Notes under the pieces: generated by a model
What the model was told of the DNA's origin: nothing
The model's input: only the letters and a program-made list of their open reading frames with translations
Databases searched by the model: none
From: Clostridia bacterium
GTDB lineage: Bacteria; Bacillota; Clostridia; Oscillospirales; CAG-272
Assembly: GCA_017482355.1 (NCBI GenBank)
Contig: JAFUNJ010000010.1
Coordinates: 248,001-312,000, forward strand
Reading direction: 5' to 3'
DNA length: 64,000 nt
In this document: piece by piece, positions 50,517 through 58,965 of the stretch
Layout of the letters: every line of letters starts with the position of its first letter
How positions within the stretch are numbered: position 1 is the first letter of the stretch
Position numbers and translations under genes: made by a program

Positions 50517-51191
50517 CTATCCCTGTTTATGTGCAAAAATATTAAGCACGAAGCGGTCGAGGGCAAAGCCGATCTTCTCGCAAAGACGCATTGACACCTC
50601 GTTTTCGTTATCTACCGTATATTCGACCGTCATTCCCGTGTCGAGCAGGTAATAGGTGAGCGCGGCGACGTTCGAGGTGCCGTAGCCATTTTTCCTATAC
50701 TCCTCTGCGGTCTCAACGCCGATATTGACGACGTTTTCGTCCTCGCGGTAGGGATTTTCCGACGCGATCGAGACTATCGTTCCGTCGAGCACGGTCGCGA
50801 ATGCAAGACAGCCCGCTTCAAGCGCGTCAACGTCAACGTCGATCATGCTTTCGTATTCGCCCTCAGGCATCAGCACCTCCGAGGAATCGAGAATAAGTGC
50901 TTTATTCACGTCCTCGCGGCGCGTCATTTTATAGATACGGTTCTTGCCGTAGCTTATTTCGTAGCCGTTCCTTTCGACCTCATTTTCGATAAGCGTTATC
51001 AGCTTGTCGATGACCTCGGTGCTCGACAGCTCTGTCTCGGTCATATCTGAAATGAACTCAATTTTATCGGCAAGCTCTTCGCTGACCTTTGCTGTCAGCA
51101 TACCGTTTTTTATCTCGATGCCGAACGGCCACAAAATTTGGTAACCGCTCTCTATCTCGGATATGAGACTGCTTTCCTTAATTATCTTCAT
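50517..51191 (-). CDS. GNAT family N-acetyltransferase
   Basis: A 224-residue protein. The C-terminal GNAT fold shows VNIGVETAEEYRKNGYGTSNVAALTYYLL, the acetyl-CoA R/Q-x-x-G-x-G/A loop (RKNGYGTS), and LCEKIGFALDRFV. The N-terminal 90 residues are less typical. The substrate is unknown. Its ATG overlaps the MreB-like stop (ATGA), so the two are coupled. Confidence 0.82.
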   Translation of the reverse strand: MKIIKESSLISEIESGYQILWPFGIEIKNGMLTAKVSEELADKIEFISDMTETELSSTEVIDKLITLIENEVERNGYEISYGKNRIYKMTRREDVNKALILDSSEVLMPEGEYESMIDVDVDALEAGCLAFATVLDGTIVSIASENPYREDENVVNIGVETAEEYRKNGYGTSNVAALTYYLLDTGMTVEYTVDNENEVSMRLCEKIGFALDRFVLNIFAHKQG

Positions 51192-52120
51192 ATCTGCCCG
51201 AGCATCTTTCCGACACCGCGTATGACCGCGTTTTCCGGCTCGGGCGCGATCTCTATCGGGATCAGCATGAGGGGCGCAAGAGCATTCGGAAGTCCCTTGA
51301 GAGCGGCGCTTCCGCCGGTCAGGATTATCTTGTCGGGCGCTTCCGACAGAGGATGTATCATGTCGGAAATTGCGTCCGCGAGGTTTTCAAAGACCTCCTC
51401 TAAGGATGCCGAGATCTCCGCTTCCGTTACCGTCAGCTTTTTCGGCAGTCCCATTCCGGGGCGTATAACGTCACATTCGAGCGTTTTTTCTCCGACACCC
51501 GAAAGCGACGCAAGCTCGAGCTTCATTCGCTCCGCCTCGCTCTGCGACGGGCGGTAACGGCGTTTCTTTATGAAATTCGTGATAATCGCGCGGTCAAAGG
51601 CGTTGCCTGCAAAGGAATTGCTTGCAGATGCTACCTGCTCGCCTCTGCGGTAACAAGCCATATCGGTCACCGACGCGCCGATATTGACAACCGCGGAATC
51701 GCCGACGTCGAAAACTCCGCAGCCCTGTGCCGCCGCATAGACGGGATCAATAACCGACACAAAGCCGGCTCCCGCTTTGCCGAGCGCCTTGACGTAGACG
51801 CTCTCGGTCTCCTCATCATGTGCGCCGGAGAATGACACGAGAAGCGATGCGCCCTTCATTCTGAGGCGCTTGATAACGTAGGAAAAGTATGCCGTCACGT
51901 ACTGCGCCTCAGGCGTCATTTCGCCCGAAAAGGGACGGACGAGCTTAACGCTTCCCGGTACTCTTTCGTTTACCTCGAGGGCTCCGTTTCCGCATGCGAC
52001 AACGCTTCCGTCAGAGACGCTGACGGCGATAAGCGCCGCCTCGGAATAGACGGTGTCGTTTCCTTCGAGAATTATTCTTACTTTACTGTAACCGATATCA
52101 GCTCCGAATTTTTTAGCCAT
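51188..52120 (-). CDS. Divergent MreB/FtsA-like actin-fold protein
   Basis: A 310-residue ASKHA protein, start ATG at 52120. FGADIGYSKVRI holds the phosphate-1 place, AVVNIGASVTDMACYRRGE the phosphate-2 place (Asn where MreB has Asp), FAGNAFDRAIITNFIKKR is MreB-like and ILTGGSAALKGLPNAL is the adenosine motif. It is shorter than MreB (about 340). It pairs with a GNAT gene, not mreC/mreD, so it may be a special-purpose actin homologue. GGAG precedes the start. Confidence 0.7.
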   Translation of the reverse strand: MAKKFGADIGYSKVRIILEGNDTVYSEAALIAVSVSDGSVVACGNGALEVNERVPGSVKLVRPFSGEMTPEAQYVTAYFSYVIKRLRMKGASLLVSFSGAHDEETESVYVKALGKAGAGFVSVIDPVYAAAQGCGVFDVGDSAVVNIGASVTDMACYRRGEQVASASNSFAGNAFDRAIITNFIKKRRYRPSQSEAERMKLELASLSGVGEKTLECDVIRPGMGLPKKLTVTEAEISASLEEVFENLADAISDMIHPLSEAPDKIILTGGSAALKGLPNALAPLMLIPIEIAPEPENAVIRGVGKMLGQI

Positions 52121-52162
52121 GTTTTTTCTCCTTGGTGGGGTTAATATATGCACTTCGGTGAC

Positions 52163-52262
52163 TTGTAGAACAGGGGTTTACTCCCGCCGTGCTAAACCAG
52201 TGTTACTATTTCCGCAGGTCTAACAACCTGAGGGCGGCGGGAGCAAGCCCCCGCCCTACGGT
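52163..52262. repeat. TTGTAG...CTAC palindromic repeat
   Basis: CTTGTAGAACAGGGGTTTACTCCCGCC and GGCGGGAGCAAGCCCCCGCCCTAC are outer inverted arms; CAGGTCTAACAACCTG is an inner one (52215-52230). Remnants of the same family lie near 5503, 13238, 16440, 23477, 36500 and 50458. Confidence 0.6.
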
Positions 52263-52288
52263 GTGGCGATGATTTTACTTGTCGCGCG

Positions 52289-52978
52289 TCAATACTTCAC
52301 CGATCTGCCTGCGCCGAGGCAGATCACGTCAAGTGCGCCTGCTTCGGTGAGCAGATCCGAGCAGACCTTGACGGTTGCGCCGCTTGTGATTATATCGTCA
52401 ACGAGGACGATTCTTTTTCCTTTTATTTTCTCCTCTGCACCGATGCGAAGAGAAAATCGCGATCTTGCGTATATGTCTCTTTCTACGTATTCGAGCGACT
52501 TTTGTTCCTTTGCGCCGCGGCAAATGAAAAGGTTTTCAATGCCGAAATTCATCTTTTCCGCGAGCGAGTGCGCAAGGATCTTTGCCTGATCCACGCCCTC
52601 AAGGCGGATCTTGATAGGTGAACGCGGAACGTAGGTTATTATATAGTCGTTTTCGATTCCGTTTGCTCTGAGCACCGCCGCCATTTTATCCGTCAGATGC
52701 GAAACGAGTGCTCTGTTATTCGACGTTTTCATTCTGAGAAGCAAGGAACGCGAAACACCGTCGGTCTTATACGGAATGGCGTAGAAGAGCTTTTCGTTAT
52801 TCAGGTATTTTGAATCGCAACGGCATTTTCCGTGCGGATTTCCGCAGGAAAGGCAACCGTCCGAAAGCTCTTTTTCGTATTCTTCCTTACAGTCGGGGCA
52901 AAGGAAGCCGTGTTTTGCTATTCTTTTGCAGCGGATACAGACCGTCGGGAATATGAGAGATAGGGTTTTGTTTAGCAA
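52289..52978 (-). CDS. comF: ComF family phosphoribosyltransferase-like protein
   Basis: A 229-residue protein. An N-terminal zinc ribbon has VCIRCKRIAKHGFLCPDCK and a second set CLSCGNPHGKCRC. The C-terminal PRTase domain shows ITYVPRSPIKIRLEGVDQA and the PRPP loop IVLVDDIITSGATV. ComF is required for late DNA uptake in competent bacteria and binds PriA in some species. Between recD2 and the MreB-like gene, with repeats on both sides. Confidence 0.9.
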   Translation of the reverse strand: MLNKTLSLIFPTVCIRCKRIAKHGFLCPDCKEEYEKELSDGCLSCGNPHGKCRCDSKYLNNEKLFYAIPYKTDGVSRSLLLRMKTSNNRALVSHLTDKMAAVLRANGIENDYIITYVPRSPIKIRLEGVDQAKILAHSLAEKMNFGIENLFICRGAKEQKSLEYVERDIYARSRFSLRIGAEEKIKGKRIVLVDDIITSGATVKVCSDLLTEAGALDVICLGAGRSVKY

Positions 52979-53096
52979 TTTTTTGTCCTTAATTAAATAA
53001 TATTTGAAACGCTTATGGAATGTTTTCTTTTGGAATCTTCAAAAGAAACTTCACGCCTCGCATTCGCTCGTCGGTTTTGCGCGAAAGTTTTAAAAT

Positions 53097-53217
53097 CATA
53101 CGTAATTCGAAAGAGGTTTCCAAAGGAGAAAACGTGCAAAATTCGCTTGCGTAATTTTGCCGGTTGTCTCCTTGGCGTGTTTCTTTGCTCAACTTTCTTA
53201 CACGAGTAAGAAAGTTG
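53097..53217. repeat. Two-hairpin dispersed element, copy 2
   Basis: CCAAAGGAGAAAACG...GTTGTCTCCTTGG (53120-53174), then a TTTCTTTG spacer and a perfect AACTTTCTTAC-ACGA-GTAAGAAAGTT hairpin (53191-53216). Same plan as 5585-5711. Confidence 0.65.
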
Positions 53218-53222
53218 TAATT

Positions 53223-55442
53223 TTAATACGTCTTTATCAAAAAGCAAAGACCCGTGTACCGTCTGACCTGACGATCGTTATTTATCATATTATAGACCGT
53301 ATTTTCGTGTCCTACCGCTACCGCCATATCCTTTGCTCTCGTTACTGCCGTATATAACAGGTTTCTTGTGAGCAGGCGAGGCGAGAAGTCGGAGATAGCA
53401 AGCACGACTGTTCCGTACTCACTTCCCTGGCTTTTATGGATCGTTATCGCGTAGGCAAGCTCAAGCTCGTCCGTCTGCGAAAAATCGTAAACTATACGCC
53501 TGTCGTCGCTTATGACGGTTATCGTTTCTTCCTTCAGGTCGATATCCTCGATCACTCCGATATCTCCGTTGAAGATCCCGACGCCCTCAACGCCGTTCTT
53601 TTCCCAGACCGCGTCGTAATTATTCTTCGTCTGCATTACCTTGTCGCCAACTCTGAATATTCTTTCTCGGAATTTCTTTTCGGGCTTATTCTTGCTCGGC
53701 GGATTGAGACGCGCCTGAAGAATTATATTCAGGTTATCGGTGCCCGATGCGCCCTTGTGCGTCGGGGTGATCACCTGCAAATTGTTCAGAATATCCTCGC
53801 CGTACTTCTTCGGCAGGCGCTCCGTAACAAGCGATGCAACCGTTTCGGCAATTTCGTTGCTGCCGCTTCTGCGCAGGAAGAAAAAGTCGCTGTCCGTCGT
53901 TTTTATATCTATCATTTCGCCGCGGTTTATCGCGTGCGCATTACGAACTATAAGACTGCTCGCCGCCTGTCTGAAAATTTCTGTGAGTGCTACTGAAGAA
54001 TACCTTTCACTTTCGATTATATCGAAAAGCACCGTTCCTGCGCCGACTGACGGAAGCTGATCGGCGTCACCGACGAGTATCAATCTCGCGCCCGGCTTTA
54101 TTGCCTTAAGGAGCGCGGAAAACAGGAGTGTATCGACCATCGACGCTTCATCGACGATTATAACGTCCTCGTCAAGCTGATCGTGCTCGTCGCGGCGGAA
54201 GGACGGCTTGTCGTCGCCCGAAAACTCGGTTTCGAGCAGGCGGTGAACCGTTTTCGCATCACGCGAGGTCGCCTCCGACATTCTCTTTGCCGCTCTGCCC
54301 GTCGGAGCCGAGAGCGCAATTCTCATTCCCATCTTTTCAAAGACCGCGATCAGCGCGCGAATGACGGTCGTTTTACCCGTTCCGGGTCCTCCCGTCAGCA
54401 CCATGACTCCGCTTTCCATCGCGTCGAGAATTGCTTTTCTCTGCATTGATGCGTAGGTTATATCGAGCTCGATCTCGAGCATGTCGACGAATCTGTCAGC
54501 GTCACGCAGTGACACTCTTTCGCAGAGCATATCAAGCTGATGAAGCTTCGCCGCAATATAGCGCTCGGCTTCGAAATAATCCTTTAAGTATATTACCTCA
54601 CGTCCGCCGAATTTCACGCTTACCGCCGTGCCGTCGGAAAGAAGGTTCTCAAGCGCCTTTTCGATCCCGCTTTCGTCTCCCTCTAACATGCTGCAGGCGG
54701 CTGGGATAAGCTTATTTCTCGGTATGAAGGTATGACCGTTCTGGGACGCGCTGTAGGAGAGGAAATATATGATCCCTGCGCGGAGACGGTCAGGACTGTT
54801 TTTCGGCGAGCCGAGCGACGCCGCTATTCTGTCTGCGGTCTCGAAGCCGATGCCGTGTATGCTCTCGCAGAGCTTATACGGATTCGCCTTTATAACGTCA
54901 ACGGCGCTTCCGCCCCATTTTTTATAGATCTTGACTGCCGTAGCAGGTCCGAAAAAGTCACGGCAAAACATCATGACCGAGCGCACGCCGAACGCTTCCT
55001 TGAAGCGCTCTGATATTTTTTCCGCCTTCTTTTTCGTAATACCGCTTATGTCGGTCAGCCATTCGGGGTGATTTTCGATCACGTCGAACGCGTCCGAGCC
55101 GAATTTATCGACTATTCTGTCGGCAAGCACGACGCCGACACCCTTTATCGCGCCCGACGCAAGATATTTTCTTATCGCGTTTTCGTTCGCGGGGAGCTGT
55201 TTTTCGAAGTATTCGACCTTGAACTGCCGCCCGAACGAGGGGTGAGTCGTCCACTGTCCGAGCGCCTTTATGCTCTCGCCGACGGAAAGGAACGGCATTT
55301 GTCCGACTGCGGTTATCAGATCCTCGTCACTGAGTACCAGCTCGCAGACTGTATATCCGTTTTCCTCGTTTTGGAAAACTATATGCTCGACGGTGCCCTC
55401 GATCTCGCTCATCCCGTCCTTGTTTATTATATTATCATCCAC
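53223..55442 (-). CDS. recD2: RecD2-type ATP-dependent DNA helicase
   Basis: A 739-residue SF1B helicase. The N-terminal IEGTVEHIVFQNEENGYTVCEL and helix-hairpin-helix region, GIGFETADRIA, mark RecD2 rather than RecD. Walker A GGPGTGKTTV (about 347-356), VDEASMVDTLLFS, VGDADQLPSVG and ITIHKSQGSEYGTVV are helicase motifs. GTG at 55440-55442 is used here; an in-frame ATG ten codons later is an alternative. It follows truB by 12 nt. Confidence 0.94.
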   Translation of the reverse strand: MDDNIINKDGMSEIEGTVEHIVFQNEENGYTVCELVLSDEDLITAVGQMPFLSVGESIKALGQWTTHPSFGRQFKVEYFEKQLPANENAIRKYLASGAIKGVGVVLADRIVDKFGSDAFDVIENHPEWLTDISGITKKKAEKISERFKEAFGVRSVMMFCRDFFGPATAVKIYKKWGGSAVDVIKANPYKLCESIHGIGFETADRIAASLGSPKNSPDRLRAGIIYFLSYSASQNGHTFIPRNKLIPAACSMLEGDESGIEKALENLLSDGTAVSVKFGGREVIYLKDYFEAERYIAAKLHQLDMLCERVSLRDADRFVDMLEIELDITYASMQRKAILDAMESGVMVLTGGPGTGKTTVIRALIAVFEKMGMRIALSAPTGRAAKRMSEATSRDAKTVHRLLETEFSGDDKPSFRRDEHDQLDEDVIIVDEASMVDTLLFSALLKAIKPGARLILVGDADQLPSVGAGTVLFDIIESERYSSVALTEIFRQAASSLIVRNAHAINRGEMIDIKTTDSDFFFLRRSGSNEIAETVASLVTERLPKKYGEDILNNLQVITPTHKGASGTDNLNIILQARLNPPSKNKPEKKFRERIFRVGDKVMQTKNNYDAVWEKNGVEGVGIFNGDIGVIEDIDLKEETITVISDDRRIVYDFSQTDELELAYAITIHKSQGSEYGTVVLAISDFSPRLLTRNLLYTAVTRAKDMAVAVGHENTVYNMINNDRQVRRYTGLCFLIKTY

Positions 55443-55454
55443 TTATAATTTGCC

Positions 55455-56354
55455 TTATTCTATTCTGAATTTCTTTATCGGCTTTACTGCCTGGCCGTTA
55501 TCAAATTCGCGCACCTCACCAAGTGAGAAGAAGCCGTCCTTATCATATAGCCGAACCTTTTCGCCGACGGGCAGGTCGATTCCTAGCTTTTTAAGGTAAA
55601 TTTCGCAACCGGAATTACATAGGCGTGCAAAAAAGTCGGGCAAAACTACCTTTTTATGCTCGAAAAAGAGCGATTCGGTGTCAAGAAGCAGCGCTTCGCG
55701 CTCACTTTCCGTCATGCTTTCAAGCTCAGTGAGAGTCACCGCGTTTTCAATCGAAAATTCGCCCACCGACGTGCGGCGAAGAGCCGCCATCACGCCGCCG
55801 CAACCGAGTGCTTTACCGATATCGGCGCAGAGCGTTCTTATATAAGTACCCTTTGAGCAAGCTACTTCAAGGGTGTATTCGTCTTTTTTATCGGTTTCAC
55901 GGCAGGCAAGGGAATAGACCGTTATATCCCTCGCCTCGCGCTCAATTTCAATTCCCTCGCGTGCGAGGTCGCAGAGCTTTTTGCCGTCTCTTTTGAGCGC
56001 CGAGTACATCGGGGGTATCTGCTTTATATTTCCTACGAAGCTTTCGCAGGTCTTTTTTACCTTTTCGGGATCGGGAATATCATAGCATTCCGTCAGGATC
56101 CTTCCGCTTATATCCTCGGTATCGGTCGTGATACCGAGCTTTAGGGTCGCAATATAGGTCTTATCGTGCTCTGTCAGGTATTCCGACGCCTTTACCGCGC
56201 GTCCGACAAGGACTGTGAGCAGTCCCGTCGCCATCGGATCGAGAGTTCCTGTATGTCCGACCTGCTTCGTTCCGTACAGCCGTCTTATTTTTCCGACAAC
56301 GTCGAAGGAGGTCATTCCCTCTCCCTTGTCTATCAGTACTACGCCGTCTCTCAT
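55455..56354 (-). CDS. truB: tRNA pseudouridine(55) synthase
   Basis: A 299-residue pseudouridine synthase. DGVVLIDKGEGMTSFDVVGKI opens it; the catalytic Asp is in GHTGTLDPMATGLL (about residue 39); IPPMYSALKRDGKKLCDLAREG and SKGTYIRTLCADIG follow. It makes psi55 in the T loop of tRNA. It overlaps the upstream DacF-like gene by 4 nt and is followed by recD2. Confidence 0.95.
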   Translation of the reverse strand: MRDGVVLIDKGEGMTSFDVVGKIRRLYGTKQVGHTGTLDPMATGLLTVLVGRAVKASEYLTEHDKTYIATLKLGITTDTEDISGRILTECYDIPDPEKVKKTCESFVGNIKQIPPMYSALKRDGKKLCDLAREGIEIEREARDITVYSLACRETDKKDEYTLEVACSKGTYIRTLCADIGKALGCGGVMAALRRTSVGEFSIENAVTLTELESMTESEREALLLDTESLFFEHKKVVLPDFFARLCNSGCEIYLKKLGIDLPVGEKVRLYDKDGFFSLGEVREFDNGQAVKPIKKFRIE

Positions 56355-57787
56355 TTTTTATCTCCCTGTCCGAGGTAACGGCGTTCACGCGTTGCGAGCT
56401 TCTTTCTCTCCTCTTCCTTCTTCTGCCTCGTTACTGCCGTCGAAATTATATAGAACACAATGGCGAACAGAATAAGAAGTATCAGAACGATGAAGAACGG
56501 AGTTGATACCAACTCTTTTATTTTTTGTCCGAGGGTCAGCCAGCCGTCACGCTCGATATTGTTTCTCGTGACAAGCGGCACCTCTCCTACCTTTTCTCCC
56601 TTATACGTAACGTACAGCGTTCCGACGACCTGTCCTGCCTTTACCGGCGCTGTAAGGGATTTTACGTTCAAAACGTACTCATAGGTTACGTCCCTTTTAA
56701 CGTCGACATCATCGGGAACGAATATCTCTAAGTCACTCTGAGGCATGAGTGCGACCTTGTCGCTTCCCGATGCGAGCTTGACGGGAAGGTCTGCTATCGG
56801 AGTTGCAGAATTCAGCGCCTTTATGTATTTGAAGCTGCTTTCGCCCCACTTGAGGAGTGTTCTGCCCTCATTAAGACCGTGATATACTGTTTTATATTCG
56901 GCAGGGACTGTTATCGGGTTGCCATCCTCGTCTACCGATTCGTATTCTTCCTTTACGAGGACTCTTGACGTATGTGCTCCCGTGATGACCGCGATATAGT
57001 TAAGACCGTCCTTACGCGAAGAGAGGATCGCGCAGTAGCCGGCTATCGTCTGATTGCCTGCTATAAAGCCCGTTGCGGTCGAGAGATAATAATCGGGGTT
57101 TACTCGCGAGGAAAGGAGGTAGTTCGTTGTTCCGTAATAGCGTGCCGACGATTTATTCGTCTGCGGAATTACCGCTCTAATCTGGTCTCCGATCTCGGCA
57201 AGCGACGGGATCTTTATTGCGTAAGAGGCAAGGCGCATCTGATCCTCCGCCGTCGTATAGCTCTCCTCGTCCTCGGTGCCCGTTACCGAGAAATACTCGG
57301 TTTTATTCATTCCGAGCTCCTTCGCCTTTCTGTTCATAAGCTCGACGAAGTTATCATAAGTATCCGCAAACTCCTCCGCAATTACGTGCGCGGCGTCGTC
57401 CGCGTCGGTATGTAGCATTGCGGCGATAAGGTCACGCAGGCGGAAGGTCTCGCCGTTTTTCATTCCGATATGCTTACCGCGCGTATCGCGTATTGCTTTA
57501 CTTGACGCCGTGATCGGACTTTCGAGGGTCATTCCCCGGCTTTCCATTTCCTCAACCGCGACAAGCGCGACCATCAGCTTTATCAGCGTACCGGGCTTTG
57601 TTCTAACGTCACTCTTATGTCTGAAGAGAACGGTATCCGATTCGATACAGTACAGCATAGCGGTTTCGGCTGAGCGTATTTCGGGGTCTGCCGTTTCCGC
57701 GTTTGCAAAAAGCGGCACGACGGCAAGCATCATAGCAGATGCCATGATGACCGATACTATTCTTTTTGCCGTCTTCAGAAGTTTCAT
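56351..57787 (-). CDS. DacF/PBP5-like protein with degenerate catalytic motifs
   Basis: A 478-residue protein with a signal peptide (MKLLKTAKRIVSVIMASAMM..., cut near ANA), a peptidase S11 fold, a PBP5-like beta domain and a C-terminal helix (about 427-450). The fold blocks are intact (VELMNRKAKELGMNKTEYFSV) but the three active-site motifs are not: S-x-x-K reads T67-L-I-K70, S-x-N reads T127-D-A129, and K-T-G reads A238-T-G. It is unlikely to be an active D,D-carboxypeptidase. It lies between ribF (4 nt) and truB (4-nt overlap). Confidence 0.82.
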   Translation of the reverse strand: MKLLKTAKRIVSVIMASAMMLAVVPLFANAETADPEIRSAETAMLYCIESDTVLFRHKSDVRTKPGTLIKLMVALVAVEEMESRGMTLESPITASSKAIRDTRGKHIGMKNGETFRLRDLIAAMLHTDADDAAHVIAEEFADTYDNFVELMNRKAKELGMNKTEYFSVTGTEDEESYTTAEDQMRLASYAIKIPSLAEIGDQIRAVIPQTNKSSARYYGTTNYLLSSRVNPDYYLSTATGFIAGNQTIAGYCAILSSRKDGLNYIAVITGAHTSRVLVKEEYESVDEDGNPITVPAEYKTVYHGLNEGRTLLKWGESSFKYIKALNSATPIADLPVKLASGSDKVALMPQSDLEIFVPDDVDVKRDVTYEYVLNVKSLTAPVKAGQVVGTLYVTYKGEKVGEVPLVTRNNIERDGWLTLGQKIKELVSTPFFIVLILLILFAIVFYIISTAVTRQKKEEERKKLATRERRYLGQGDKK

Positions 57788-57791
57788 TTTA

Positions 57792-58664
57792 TTATCCGTT
57801 TCTTTTTTTAAATATTGTTTTTGCTTTTTCGATATCGCATTTTACTGCGCTGTAGACCTCGTCAAGCGAATCGAACCTGCGCTCGGGGCGCAGAAACGAA
57901 AGGAACTCGATTTTTATCTTTTCACCGTAGAGGTCTCCGTCAAACCCGATAATATAGGTCTCGGCGGAAACGCCTCTGCCGTCGTTCATCGTCGGGCGCG
58001 TTCCTATATTCGTCACCGACGGAAGCATCTCTCCGCCCCTCAGATAAGTCACCGTAGCATATACGCCGTTTTTCGGCAGGCAGAGACCGTCGGGGTAAAA
58101 GTTCGCCGTCGGCATTCCGACCGTGCGTCCCTTTTTATTTCCCTCTTTGACTGTATCGCAAAGGAAATAGGGTCTGCCGAGGAGCTTATTTGCGCCCTCA
58201 ATATCGCCGTCCGTCAGCTTTTTTCTGATTGCCGACGAGGAGACATCCTCGTTTTCATGCGTCACCCTTTCGACTGTCAGAACCTCTATTCCGTTTTCGC
58301 CGCAAAGCTCTTTAAGCAGCTTCGGATCGCCTTTGCCGCCGCGTCCGAAGGTATAGTTATATCCGCAGATGCAAAGCTCGGCGTTCAAGCGCTCCTTCAG
58401 GATCACGCTCACAAACTCCGACGGAGACATATCCTTTACCTTTTCAAAGCTTTCGGTAATTATTTCGTCGACTCCGCATGCGCGCAAAAGTCCCGCCCTG
58501 TCCTCCCTTGCATTAAGCGCGGGAGAAAACAGAGTGTCAAAGGTCCATACGGTAAGAGGCATCCCTCTTTTTTCTGCCTCGAGGTACCCGCTTTTTATGA
58601 GCGCTCTGTGTCCGATATGGACGCCGTCAAAGTTGCCGAGCAGGACTATTCTTTTTTTATTCAC
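57792..58664 (-). CDS. ribF: Bifunctional riboflavin kinase/FAD synthetase
   Basis: A 290-residue protein. The FAD synthetase part opens RIVLLGNFDGVHIGHRALI, with the nucleotidyl-transferase motif and a YNYTFGRGGKGDPKLL loop. The flavokinase part begins at about residue 165 with GRTVGMPTANFYP and has FLRPERRF near the end. It makes FMN and FAD. ireB precedes it by 2 nt and the DacF-like gene follows by 4 nt. Confidence 0.93.
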   Translation of the reverse strand: MNKKRIVLLGNFDGVHIGHRALIKSGYLEAEKRGMPLTVWTFDTLFSPALNAREDRAGLLRACGVDEIITESFEKVKDMSPSEFVSVILKERLNAELCICGYNYTFGRGGKGDPKLLKELCGENGIEVLTVERVTHENEDVSSSAIRKKLTDGDIEGANKLLGRPYFLCDTVKEGNKKGRTVGMPTANFYPDGLCLPKNGVYATVTYLRGGEMLPSVTNIGTRPTMNDGRGVSAETYIIGFDGDLYGEKIKIEFLSFLRPERRFDSLDEVYSAVKCDIEKAKTIFKKRNG

Positions 58665-58666
58665 TG

Positions 58667-58930
58667 TCAGATTCCGAGATAGTTACGGACAAGGGAATTA
58701 AGGATATCGTCTCTATCCACTTTTACGATAAGTGCTCTTGCGTTCTTATGGTTCGTAATATATGTCGGATCCTCGGAAAGGATATATCCGACTATCTGAT
58801 TTATCGGATTATAGCCCTTTTCGCTCAGAGCCGAGTAAACAGTCTGGAGAACGCGCTTTATCTCCATGTCCTTTTCATCCCTTATTGAGAAGGTTATTGT
58901 CTTTTCTTTTTCGTTCATGTGGCTTGTCAT
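58667..58930 (-). CDS. ireB: IreB family regulatory phosphoprotein
   Basis: An 87-residue protein of the UPF0297 (YrzL) family: MEIKRVLQTVYSALSEKGYNPINQIVGYILSEDPTYITNHKNAR is the conserved core (about 21-64). In Enterococcus, IreB is phosphorylated by the PASTA kinase IreK and affects cell-wall stress resistance. It is often next to ruvX and DUF1292 genes; here it heads ribF instead. The N-terminal MTSHMNEKEKTITF leaves two possible starts (58930 or 58918). Confidence 0.9.
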   Translation of the reverse strand: MTSHMNEKEKTITFSIRDEKDMEIKRVLQTVYSALSEKGYNPINQIVGYILSEDPTYITNHKNARALIVKVDRDDILNSLVRNYLGI

Positions 58931-58965
58931 ATTATGCCTCCGTAAAAATAATTTCTGTTTTTTTA

